Source: an uncultured Agathobacter sp. (GTDB taxonomy: Bacteria > Bacillota > Clostridia > Lachnospirales > Lachnospiraceae). From it: DNA of 64,000 bases. The notes below the pieces were generated by a model that ran no database searches, was not told the DNA's origin, and saw only the letters and a list, made by a program, of their open reading frames with translations. Every line of letters starts with the position of its first letter. The first letter of the stretch is position 1. Below are positions 36,246-43,940 of the stretch, in pieces. Made by a program: the position numbers and the translations under genes. The DNA is taken from assembly GCA_934358675.1 (NCBI GenBank), contig CAKRKX010000002.1, positions 1 through 64,000 of the forward strand, written 5' to 3'.

Positions 36246-36273
36246 AAAGTGCGCAGATTTTGCGCACTTTTTC
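36246..36273 (+). terminator. Terminator of mreB
   Basis: AAAGTGCGCA (36246-36255) pairs with TGCGCACTTT (36261-36270), followed by TTTC. It separates mreB from the flagellar genes. Confidence 0.85.
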
Positions 36274-36314
36274 AATTCATTAGGAAATTCCTTTTTTTCA
36301 TAACAGTTTTATGT

Positions 36315-36340
36315 TAAGTTATCAGAAAAGGATCCGATAT
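36315..36340 (+). promoter_or_regulatory. Sigma-28 (SigD/FliA-type) promoter of flagellar rod genes
   Basis: TAAG (36315-36318), 15 bases, CCGATAT (36334-36340), close to the TAAA-N15-CCGATAT consensus for flagellar sigma-28. It stands directly before the FlgF-like gene. Confidence 0.72.
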
Positions 36341-36378
36341 ACATATTGGAGTGTATAGTTTAGAAACAGAGGTGTCAT

Positions 36379-37182
36379 ATGGTTAAAGGTTTATATACAG
36401 CGCATACCGGTATGGTCAATGAGATGAAGCGTCTGGATATTCTGGCGAACAATCTCGCGAATGCAGACACAACCGCATACAAGAAAGAAGGAACGACTTC
36501 CCGGACATTTGCGGATGAGATGTCGCTCCGGCTCAAAGATTCTTCGAATGCCTATCTTCCGAAGAAACTCGGAGAAATTACCTATGGCGTACATCTCGGA
36601 GAAGTATATACGGATTATGATTCGGGAAGCTTTAAAGTAACTGATAACACAACAGATTTTGCAATCGATGGCAAAGGCTTTTTTGCGATCGCTTTTACCG
36701 ATAAAGATGGAAATACTTCCGTGAAGTATACAAGAGACGGTTCTTTCACCGTGAATACGGAGGGCTATCTTGTGACGAAGGACGGAGATTATGTGCTGAA
36801 TGCGACCGGAGCGATGAATGGGGATCCGGATCCGCGGAACCGTATTCAGGTTGACCCGAATGCAACGATCACGGTAAATCAGCTTGGATATATTTTCCAG
36901 AATGACCAGATCGTTGGAACTCTTGGTCTGGTTGATATTGATAATTACGATTATCTCGAAAAATACGGAGAAAACATGTACAACCTGTTGGATGGCGGCA
37001 ATCGTGTTGCGGCAGATGCCAAGATCGAGCAGGGAGTGTTAGAGACCTCCAATGTGAATGTCATTAAGGAAATGGTCAATATGATTACGATCCAACGAGC
37101 ATATGAAGCCGGACAGAAAGTGATCACATCAATTGACAGTACATTGGATCGCGCGGTCAACAATGTCGGACGCGTGCAGTAA
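36379..37182 (+). CDS. flhO: Flagellar hook-basal body protein, FlgF/FlhO-like
   Basis: A 267-residue rod/hook-family protein. The N-terminal coiled region has the flg_bb_rod signature (L-D-I-L-A-N-N-L-A-N-A-D-T-T-A-Y-K-K-E), the middle has the G-K-G-F-F domain, and the C-terminus (S-N-V-N-V-I-K-E-M-V-N-M-I) re-forms the coiled pair. It is exported by the flagellar type III system and is one of the distal rod proteins. It follows a sigma-28-type promoter and precedes the FlgG-like gene. The choice of FlhO over FlgF rests on synteny. Confidence 0.88.
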   Translation: MVKGLYTAHTGMVNEMKRLDILANNLANADTTAYKKEGTTSRTFADEMSLRLKDSSNAYLPKKLGEITYGVHLGEVYTDYDSGSFKVTDNTTDFAIDGKGFFAIAFTDKDGNTSVKYTRDGSFTVNTEGYLVTKDGDYVLNATGAMNGDPDPRNRIQVDPNATITVNQLGYIFQNDQIVGTLGLVDIDNYDYLEKYGENMYNLLDGGNRVAADAKIEQGVLETSNVNVIKEMVNMITIQRAYEAGQKVITSIDSTLDRAVNNVGRVQ

Positions 37183-37283
37183 GTAATCTGAAATCAGGAT
37201 GGAATATGCGTGGAAACGCATTTGGGGCAGGGAAGCCGGAATAGAAACAGTGATGATATAAGAAATAGAGAGGTATATGCCCT

Positions 37284-38105
37284 ATGATGAGAGCGTTGTA
37301 TACAGCAGCGACCGGAATGCTTGCAGAACAGACAAATGTAGATACGATCGCGAACAATTTATCGAATGTAAACACGAATGGATACAAGACGGAACGCACG
37401 GAGTTCAAGTCCTTACTGTATCAGACGATACAGACAAGAACAACGTCGGCGAACGGCGCACAGAAACCGGTTGGCGCACAGGTGGGACTCGGAACGAGAG
37501 TTGCTGCTACCACATCCATGTATACGCAGGGATCGCTGCTCGAGAGTGAGAGCAAGACGGATTTTGCGATCGAGGGTAATGGTTTCTTTGCAGTACGCGG
37601 CGTGGACGGAAATACATATTATACAAGAAACGGTAATTTTACGTGGAGTCTGAATGCTGCAGGAAGAACGATCCTTGCGGATCAGGAGGGCTGCCCGGTT
37701 CTGGATACAAACGGTAACGAGATTATGGTTCCGCAGAATGTGAATGCGGAGAGTATGGTGTTCTCGGAGGACGGATCGATCGCATACCGTGATCCGGCTA
37801 CCAGTCAGGTGATCTCGTTGAACCAGTCATTTGGTATCTATCAATTTAACAATCCGGCCGGACTCGAGAAGTTGTCTTCGAGCCGTCTGCAGGCGACACC
37901 TGCGTCCGGAAATGCTTTGTTAGAGGGAGCGACACAGGGACTGACAAGAAGTAAAGTCCACCAGAGTCGTCTGGAGGGCTCGAACGTGCAGGTTGCGGAT
38001 GAGATGGTCAACATGATCGTTGCGCAGCGTGCGTATGAGTTGAATTCCAAGGCAATCACAACTGCCGATTCCATGCTGGATACGGCGAATAACCTTAAGC
38101 GATAA
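37284..38105 (+). CDS. flgG: Flagellar basal-body rod protein, FlgG/FlhP-like
   Basis: A 273-residue rod protein with the N-terminal signature I-A-N-N-L-S-N-V-N-T-N-G-Y-K-T, a central G-N-G-F-F-A-V domain and the C-terminal S-N-V-Q-V-A-D-E-M-V-N-M-I-V-A-Q-R-A-Y-E. It begins M-R-A-L-Y-T-A-A-T-G-M as typical FlgG does. It is paralogous to the gene before it, 101 bases upstream, and is followed 30 bases later by a rod-binding protein. The three genes probably share the sigma-28-type promoter. Confidence 0.9.
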   Translation: MMRALYTAATGMLAEQTNVDTIANNLSNVNTNGYKTERTEFKSLLYQTIQTRTTSANGAQKPVGAQVGLGTRVAATTSMYTQGSLLESESKTDFAIEGNGFFAVRGVDGNTYYTRNGNFTWSLNAAGRTILADQEGCPVLDTNGNEIMVPQNVNAESMVFSEDGSIAYRDPATSQVISLNQSFGIYQFNNPAGLEKLSSSRLQATPASGNALLEGATQGLTRSKVHQSRLEGSNVQVADEMVNMIVAQRAYELNSKAITTADSMLDTANNLKR

Positions 38106-38135
38106 TCGTGGTGTATGAATAAGGAGGCAGTGTAG

Positions 38136-38501
38136 ATGGATTTATCAGGAATTTCCGGAATCAGTTCCAATTACCAGAGCGCGAAAGCAGATGAGAGCGC
38201 GGCTTCGAGCAATGCGCTGCAGAATTCCCTCAGCGGAGTCTCTTCCGATTCGTCGGAGGAAGAATTAAAAGGCGTGATCAAGGACTTTGAGTCCTATTTT
38301 GTAGAGCAGATGTTAAAGCAGGTAAAGAATTCTTTTTCATCGGATGACGAGGATTCCACCATGTCCCAGTACAAGGATCTGTATATGGATCAGGCGATCG
38401 AGATGGTTGCGGACGAGGTGGTCGACCAGGTCGGAGAGAATCTTACGCAGCAGCTTTACGAGCAGATGCGCCGCAACTTGAATATTACAACAACGGAATA
38501 G
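38136..38501 (+). CDS. FlgJ-like rod-binding protein (no muramidase domain)
   Basis: A 121-residue protein whose core (about residues 40-100) matches the rod-binding domain of FlgJ: I-K-D-F-E-S-Y-F-V-E-Q-M-L-K-Q-V, then Y-K-D-L-Y-M-D-Q-A-I-E-M-V-A-D. The N-terminus is Ser-rich and disordered. It lacks the peptidoglycan hydrolase domain of enteric FlgJ, as is common in Firmicutes, so it probably caps or chaperones rod assembly. An AAGGAGG site precedes ATG 38136. It closes the flagellar group. Confidence 0.85.
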   Translation: MDLSGISGISSNYQSAKADESAASSNALQNSLSGVSSDSSEEELKGVIKDFESYFVEQMLKQVKNSFSSDDEDSTMSQYKDLYMDQAIEMVADEVVDQVGENLTQQLYEQMRRNLNITTTE

Positions 38502-38523
38502 ATCACGGTGCGGAGATAAGTGT

Positions 38524-38952
38524 ATGACAACGGAACATGTTCGATCAGGACATAAAATTTCGCCGCGCGCAGAAGCGATCGGCGCGGTTGCCACTGTGGT
38601 GATCTTGTATATGATCTTAGAATCTATGGGCGTTACCTGCCCAATCAAATTTGTCACGGGGATTTCCTGCGCGGGATGCGGGATGTCCCGGGCGTGGCTT
38701 TCTTTGTTGAAGCTCGATGTGCGTGGAGCCTTTTTTTATCATCCTCTTTTCTTTGTTCCGCCGCTTTTTGTGGTGGTGCTGTTCCTGAAATCTAAAATAA
38801 ATATTAAAATTTATAAAATTTTTATGTTTACAATGATAATGGCTTTTGTTATAGTCTATTTATACCGAATGATATGCGTGCACGATGGCATTGTTGTTTT
38901 TGAGCCGCGTGACGGTATTATTTTGCGTATGCTACAACAAATAAGGGAATAA
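38524..38952 (+). CDS. DUF2752 membrane protein
   Basis: A 142-residue protein with three predicted transmembrane helices. The DUF2752 signature C-P-I-K-F-V-T-G-I-S-C-A-G-C-G-M-S-R-A (about 40-58) has the conserved cysteines and G-M-x-R. Function is unknown. It lies 22 bases after the rod-binding gene and 15 bases before the zinc-ribbon DUF4234 gene, a pairing often seen in Lachnospiraceae. It is likely co-transcribed with the latter. Confidence 0.82.
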   Translation: MTTEHVRSGHKISPRAEAIGAVATVVILYMILESMGVTCPIKFVTGISCAGCGMSRAWLSLLKLDVRGAFFYHPLFFVPPLFVVVLFLKSKINIKIYKIFMFTMIMAFVIVYLYRMICVHDGIVVFEPRDGIILRMLQQIRE

Positions 38953-38967
38953 TGAAGGAGGAACACA

Positions 38968-39657
38968 ATGTTTTGTACGAAATGCGGTAAGCAGATCGCT
39001 GATTCGACCAAATTCTGCCCATACTGTGGTGCAGAGTGCTCAACCGCACGCAAGGTTGTCGATCAGGCGAACGATATGTTTCAGGCTGCAGAACAGGAAC
39101 TGGGAAGTGCGATCGATGAGGTAAAGCAGAGCTTTAACAACAGCGGCGCAAACAACCAGAACTACTATCAGAATCAGGGCGGCAATCCAAACCAGGGTTA
39201 CAACCCGAACCAGGGCTATAATCCGAATCAGGGTTACAACGGTGCTCCGTACGGCGGAGAGCGTCTCAAGGATGACAGAGGACTCGTTTCCTACATCCTG
39301 CTGACACTCATCACCTGCGGAATCTACGGATACTATTTCATCTACAAGATGGCACATGATGTCAATGTTGCCTGCGAGGGTGACGGAGAGAGTACATCCG
39401 GACTGGTTGCTTTCATCCTGTTATCCATGGTCACCTGTGGAATCTACGCATGGTACTGGTACTACAAGCTCGGTAATCGACTGTCTGCCAATGCATACCG
39501 ATATGGATTAAATTTCCCGGAGAACGGAACTACCGTACTTCTTTGGATCATCTTCGGATCACTGATCTGCGGAATCGGACCGTTTATTGCAATGCACATT
39601 CTGATCAAGAATTCCAACGCAATCTGCAATGCATACAACCGTGCACACGGACTGTAA
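38968..39657 (+). CDS. Zinc-ribbon DUF4234 membrane protein with Asn-Gln-Gly-Tyr repeats
   Basis: A 229-residue protein with an N-terminal zinc ribbon (C-T-K-C-G...C-P-Y-C-G, residues 3-22), an amphipathic helix, a tandem N-P-N-Q-G-Y repeat (about 71-90), and a C-terminal DUF4234 domain made of two related units (L-I-T-C-G-I-Y-G-Y-Y-F and M-V-T-C-G-I-Y-A-W-Y-W) plus a last helix. Its role is unknown; similar proteins may act in membrane organisation. AAGGAGG precedes the ATG. A terminator follows. Confidence 0.83.
   Translation: MFCTKCGKQIADSTKFCPYCGAECSTARKVVDQANDMFQAAEQELGSAIDEVKQSFNNSGANNQNYYQNQGGNPNQGYNPNQGYNPNQGYNGAPYGGERLKDDRGLVSYILLTLITCGIYGYYFIYKMAHDVNVACEGDGESTSGLVAFILLSMVTCGIYAWYWYYKLGNRLSANAYRYGLNFPENGTTVLLWIIFGSLICGIGPFIAMHILIKNSNAICNAYNRAHGL
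39182..39240 (+). repeat. In-frame 18-bp tandem repeat (N-P-N-Q-G-Y)
   Basis: About three copies of an 18-base unit, AACCAGGGTTACAACCCG and near variants, encode N-Q-G-Y-N-P inside the DUF4234 gene. Copy number may vary by slippage without shifting the frame. Confidence 0.75.
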
Positions 39658-39678
39658 ACCGAATAGAATGTAAAATCT

Positions 39679-39716
39679 GCCCTCTTTGCCGCATATGGTA
39701 AGGAGGGTGCTTTTTA
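39679..39716 (+). terminator. Terminator of the DUF2752-DUF4234 unit
   Basis: GCCCTCTT and AAGGAGGGTGC form the stem, followed by TTTTTATTT. Confidence 0.8.
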
Positions 39717-39731
39717 TTTCCAAAAGCGCAC

Positions 39732-39760
39732 TTGCAAGAGTGTCCGTTGTGCTTCATAAT
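39732..39760 (+). promoter_or_regulatory. SigA promoter of recD2
   Basis: TTGCAA (39732-39737), 17 bases, CATAAT (39755-39760). Confidence 0.65.
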
Positions 39761-39798
39761 AGAGCGTAGAGTTTGTACGAAAAAGAGAGGAACATACT

Positions 39799-42033
39799 TT
39801 GGACAAGCAACAGGGTAATGAAGAAGTAATAAACGGTTATGTCGATCATATCGTATTTCGAAATAATGAGAATGGTTACACGGTGATGGTGATGATCTGC
39901 GACGAGGAAGAACTGACCTGTGTGGGCATTTTCTCGGATATTGCAGAGGGCGAATGCATTGAGGCGCACGGCGAGTACACGGACCATCCGACCTACGGAA
40001 GACAGTTTTCAGTCAAAAGTTTCGAGGAAAAAGCGCCACAGGACGAGCTTGCGATCGAGCGTTATCTCGGTTCCGGTGCCATCAAAGGAATCGGTATCGC
40101 ACTTGCGGCGCGCATCGTGCGAAGATTCAGGGAGGACACATTCCGCATCATCGAGGAGGAGCCGGAGCGCCTTGCGGAAGTCAAAGGTATCAGCCAGCGC
40201 AAAGCGATGGAGATCGCGGATCAGGTGAATGAGAAGCGTGATCTGCGTCAGGCGATGATCTTTTTGCAGCAGTATGGTATCAGCACGACGCTCGCGGTCA
40301 AGATCTACAATACCTACGGACAGGAAGTGTACAGTATCTTAAAGGAAAACCCGTACCGTATGGCGGATGATGTGGACGGTGTCGGATTTCGGACAGCGGA
40401 TGAGATCGCCTCGCGTGTCGGCATCCGCACGGATTCGGATTTCCGCATTCGAAGTGGTATCCAGTATGCGCTCCTGCAGGCATCCAATGAGGGCAACACT
40501 TATCTGCCGATGCCGGAGCTGACGCAGAGAGCCAGTGCATTGCTTGAGATTGAACCGGAGTACATTGAGAAACATTACATGAACCTCGCAATGGATCGCA
40601 AGATCATCATGCGGCAGGTGGAAGATGTCACACAGATCTATGCGAGTGCTTTCTTCTATATGGAAGCAAATGCTGCAACGATGTTAAAGCAGCTGGATGC
40701 GACTTTTGATGTGCCGGATATCGAGATCGAGGCGCGGCTGCGCCAGATCGAGAAGCAGACGAAGATGGATCTGGATGAACATCAGGTGGAAGCGGTCAAG
40801 GAGGCGGTAAGAAACGGTGTGCTCGTGATCACCGGTGGACCGGGTACCGGAAAGACAACGACCATCAACACGATCATCAAATACTTTGAGTCGGAGGGCA
40901 TGGATATCTTTCTTGCGGCACCGACCGGACGTGCGGCGAAACGCATGAGTGAGACGACTGGATTTGAGGCGCGCACGATCCACCGTATGCTCGAGCTGAA
41001 CGGTGGTGTGGAAGGAAACGCGGGCTTTGAGCGGAACGAGCAGAATCCGCTCGAGACGGATGTCATCATCATCGATGAGATGTCGATGGTCGATATCTCG
41101 CTGATGTATTCGCTGCTCAAAGCAGTCATTGCGGGAACGCGCCTGATCCTCGTGGGCGATGTGAATCAGCTCCCGAGTGTCGGACCGGGAAATGTGCTCA
41201 AAGATATTATTGATTCAAAGCTTTTTCACACGGTTATGCTGACGAAAATCTTCCGACAGGCAAGCACGAGCGATATTATCGTCAACGCGCATAAGATCAA
41301 CCGCGGCGAGCCGGTCGAGCTCGATAACAAGAGCATGGACTTTTTCTTCCTGAAACGTTACGACGCGGACAAGATCATTAACGTGACCTTACAGTTGATC
41401 TTACAGAAGCTTCCGAAGTTCGTCGGGGCATCGATGATGGATATTCAGGTGCTGACGCCTATGAGAAAAGGCCTGCTCGGCGTGGAACGCTTAAATACGG
41501 TGCTGCAGATGTACCTGAATCCGCCGGACAAACGCAAAAAGGAAAAGGAGCATGGAACAACGCTTTTGCGTGAGGGCGACAAAGTCATGCAGATTAAAAA
41601 CAACTATCAGCTTGAGTGGGAGATCCGCAGCAAGTACGGTCTGTGCATCGACAAGGGAACCGGTGTGTTCAACGGGGATACCGGAATCATCGAGGAGATC
41701 AACGATTTCGCGGAGACCGTGACGGTCTGCTTTGACGAGGGGCGCATGGTTGAATATCCTTACAAACTGCTGGAGGAACTGGAACTTGCGTATGCGGTGA
41801 CGATTCATAAGTCGCAGGGATCGGAGTATCCGGCGGTCGTCATTCCGCTTTTGTCGGGACCGCGCATGCTTATGAACCGGAATCTTTTGTACACGGCTGT
41901 GACCAGAGCAAAAAAGTGTGTTACAATTGTGGGAAATGATGCGACGTTCGAGCAGATGATCGCGAACAATTCGCAGCTGAAACGATACAGCGGTCTGCGT
42001 GACCGGCTGATCGAAGATGCAAACGAGATGTAG
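39799..42033 (+). CDS. recD2: RecD2-type ATP-dependent DNA helicase
   Basis: A 744-residue SF1B 5'-3' helicase of the RecD2/YrrC group, which works without RecBC in replication-fork and mismatch-related repair. It has the N-terminal OB/helix-hairpin-helix region (I-K-G-I-G, V-K-G-I-S, V-D-G-V-G), Walker A I-T-G-G-P-G-T-G-K-T-T (about 345-355), Walker B I-I-I-D-E-M-S-M-V, and the C-terminal V-T-I-H-K-S-Q-G-S-E motif. The start is TTG 39799 after AGAGAGG. The length is typical. Confidence 0.94.
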   Translation: MDKQQGNEEVINGYVDHIVFRNNENGYTVMVMICDEEELTCVGIFSDIAEGECIEAHGEYTDHPTYGRQFSVKSFEEKAPQDELAIERYLGSGAIKGIGIALAARIVRRFREDTFRIIEEEPERLAEVKGISQRKAMEIADQVNEKRDLRQAMIFLQQYGISTTLAVKIYNTYGQEVYSILKENPYRMADDVDGVGFRTADEIASRVGIRTDSDFRIRSGIQYALLQASNEGNTYLPMPELTQRASALLEIEPEYIEKHYMNLAMDRKIIMRQVEDVTQIYASAFFYMEANAATMLKQLDATFDVPDIEIEARLRQIEKQTKMDLDEHQVEAVKEAVRNGVLVITGGPGTGKTTTINTIIKYFESEGMDIFLAAPTGRAAKRMSETTGFEARTIHRMLELNGGVEGNAGFERNEQNPLETDVIIIDEMSMVDISLMYSLLKAVIAGTRLILVGDVNQLPSVGPGNVLKDIIDSKLFHTVMLTKIFRQASTSDIIVNAHKINRGEPVELDNKSMDFFFLKRYDADKIINVTLQLILQKLPKFVGASMMDIQVLTPMRKGLLGVERLNTVLQMYLNPPDKRKKEKEHGTTLLREGDKVMQIKNNYQLEWEIRSKYGLCIDKGTGVFNGDTGIIEEINDFAETVTVCFDEGRMVEYPYKLLEELELAYAVTIHKSQGSEYPAVVIPLLSGPRMLMNRNLLYTAVTRAKKCVTIVGNDATFEQMIANNSQLKRYSGLRDRLIEDANEM

Positions 42034-42048
42034 AAAGGAGCATGCTCT

Positions 42049-42624
42049 ATGGAAATAAAGATTTTGACAACCGAACAGCTGCCGGAGGCGGCGGGACTGG
42101 CGCGCGGAGTCTATGATTACTGTCTGCGCAACAATGTGCCGAATCCGAAGATGTCACAGGCGTTTGAACAGTACAGCCATCAGGATTATCTGAGCCATAT
42201 GATCAGCGAGGGACATCTGGTGATGTGGGGCGCATATGAGCAGGGCACGATCGTCGGAGTCTCTGCAATGCAGACGGAGGGACACATCACGATGCTGTAC
42301 GTCCATCCGATGTATCAGCGTCGCGGAATCGGTAAGAAACTTCTGGAAGAAATGAGAAAATATGCAAAAAACGCTTATAATCTTTCGGGCGTGACGCTTA
42401 ATGCGATGCCGGCCTGGACGGAGAACTATTTTGCAAAGCGTAAGTTTAAAAGAATGAACGTGATGCCGAATCAGGATTTCGTTTCGATGCAGGCCTGCAG
42501 TGTGGACGAGATTACGTATGAAAAGAAACCTCTTTCAACCGCTGTTGTGCTGTCGGTAGTATTCGGATCGCTGTTTTTCTGCATTCTGGCCGTTGTCATA
42601 GGACTGATTGGATTGATTCCGTAG
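42049..42624 (+). CDS. GNAT acetyltransferase with C-terminal transmembrane helix
   Basis: A 191-residue protein. Residues about 1-140 form a GNAT fold with the acetyl-CoA loop Q-R-R-G-I-G-K-K-L (about 90-98). After a short linker the C-terminus holds one strong hydrophobic helix (A-V-V-L-S-V-V-F-G-S-L-F-F-C-I-L), which would tether the enzyme to the membrane. The acceptor is unknown. It lies 15 bases after recD2 and is probably co-transcribed. Confidence 0.83.
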   Translation: MEIKILTTEQLPEAAGLARGVYDYCLRNNVPNPKMSQAFEQYSHQDYLSHMISEGHLVMWGAYEQGTIVGVSAMQTEGHITMLYVHPMYQRRGIGKKLLEEMRKYAKNAYNLSGVTLNAMPAWTENYFAKRKFKRMNVMPNQDFVSMQACSVDEITYEKKPLSTAVVLSVVFGSLFFCILAVVIGLIGLIP

Positions 42625-42698
42625 GAGATCGCAAACAGATACACAGATGGTGTTATCAACAAAATGTATAAAATGTACATATTTATTAAAAAAACCTC

Positions 42699-42737
42699 GG
42701 CACTTTTTTCGATGCTAAAGTAGTTGAAAAAAGTGCC
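42699..42737. repeat. Long perfect hairpin upstream of carAB
   Basis: GGCACTTTTTTC (42699-42710) and GAAAAAAGTGCC (42726-42737) are perfect 12-bp complements with a 15-base loop. The right arm contains the -35 of the carA promoter. It could end the recD2-GNAT transcript, regulate carA, or both; no T-run follows the stem. Confidence 0.6.
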
Positions 42738-42752
42738 ATATTATGATAAACT
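42724..42752 (+). promoter_or_regulatory. Probable promoter of carAB
   Basis: TTGAAA (42724-42729), 17 bases, TAAACT (42747-42752). The -35 lies in the right arm of the 42699-42737 hairpin. Confidence 0.5.
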
Positions 42753-42863
42753 TTTTACAATTTAGGCAGAGGCGATAAGTCTGCCGTAATGATAGCAAAA
42801 AAAGAGACTCCCTCTTTTTTTTTGCCAAGATGCAGGAAACACAACAGAAAGGCAGGGCACACA

Positions 42864-43940
42864 ATGAAAGCTTTCTTGATACTCGAAGACGGAACCGTAT
42901 TTACTGGTACAAGCATCGGTTCTACAAGAGAAGTGATCAGTGAGATCGTATTTAACACTTCTATGACAGGATATCTGGAGGTTCTGACAGATCCATCCTA
43001 TGCGGGACAGGCAGTCGTTATGACTTATCCGCTGATCGGAAATTACGGAATCACACCGGATATGGAATCCGCACGTCCTTGGCCGGACGGATATATCGTA
43101 AGAGAATTATCCCGTACCGCCAGCAACTTCCGATGCGAAGGAACGATTCAGAACTTTTTGAAAAAGCATGATATTCCGGGTGTGGCAGGCATTGATACCC
43201 GTGCACTGACCAAGATCCTTCGTGAGAAGGGAACCATGAACGGAATGATCACAACGAACGAGAATTATAATCTTGACGAGATCCTTCCTAAATTAAAAGA
43301 ATATACAACCGGCAATGTTGTGGATAAAGTAACCTGCAGCGAGAAGAAAGTTCTTCGCGGAACCGGCAAGAAGGTCGCTTTGCTCGATCTTGGTGCGAAG
43401 AATAATATTGCAAAATCTCTGAACGCAAGAGGATGCGAGGTGACGATCTACCCGGCACACACAAGCGCTGAGGAGATCCTTGCAACGAATCCGGATGGCA
43501 TTATGCTCAGCAACGGACCTGGAGATCCGAAGGAGTGTAAGGAGATCATCGAGGAGATTCATAAATTGTATGAGAGCGATGTGCCGATTTTTGCCATCTG
43601 TCTCGGACACCAGCTTATGGCGCTGGCAACCGGAGCGGACACACACAAGATGAAATACGGACATCGTGGAGGAAATCATCCGGTTAAGGATTTAAAGACA
43701 AACCGTGTTTATATTTCTTCTCAGAATCACGGATATGTGGTTGACACCGATACACTTGATCCGAATGTTGCCAAACCTGCATTTGTCAACGTTAATGATG
43801 GAACAAACGAAGGCCTTGAGTATGTTGGTAAGAACATTTTCACGGTACAGTTCCACCCGGAGGCCTGCCCTGGACCACAGGATTCCGCGTATCTGTTTGA
43901 CCGTTTTATCGATATGATGGACAGAGGAGGAAATAAATAA
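42864..43940 (+). CDS. carA: Carbamoyl-phosphate synthase small subunit
   Basis: A 358-residue glutaminase subunit that feeds ammonia to CarB for arginine and pyrimidine synthesis. The class-I amidotransferase triad is visible: I-C-L-G-H-Q with the nucleophile Cys (about 243), and His/Glu in V-Q-F-H-P-E-A. The N-terminal A-F-L-I-L-E-D-G-T-V-F is typical. The frame is open from 42789, but AAAGGCAGGG and the family N-terminus support ATG 42864. Its TAA overlaps the carB ATG by one base (TAATG). Confidence 0.96.
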   Translation: MKAFLILEDGTVFTGTSIGSTREVISEIVFNTSMTGYLEVLTDPSYAGQAVVMTYPLIGNYGITPDMESARPWPDGYIVRELSRTASNFRCEGTIQNFLKKHDIPGVAGIDTRALTKILREKGTMNGMITTNENYNLDEILPKLKEYTTGNVVDKVTCSEKKVLRGTGKKVALLDLGAKNNIAKSLNARGCEVTIYPAHTSAEEILATNPDGIMLSNGPGDPKECKEIIEEIHKLYESDVPIFAICLGHQLMALATGADTHKMKYGHRGGNHPVKDLKTNRVYISSQNHGYVVDTDTLDPNVAKPAFVNVNDGTNEGLEYVGKNIFTVQFHPEACPGPQDSAYLFDRFIDMMDRGGNK

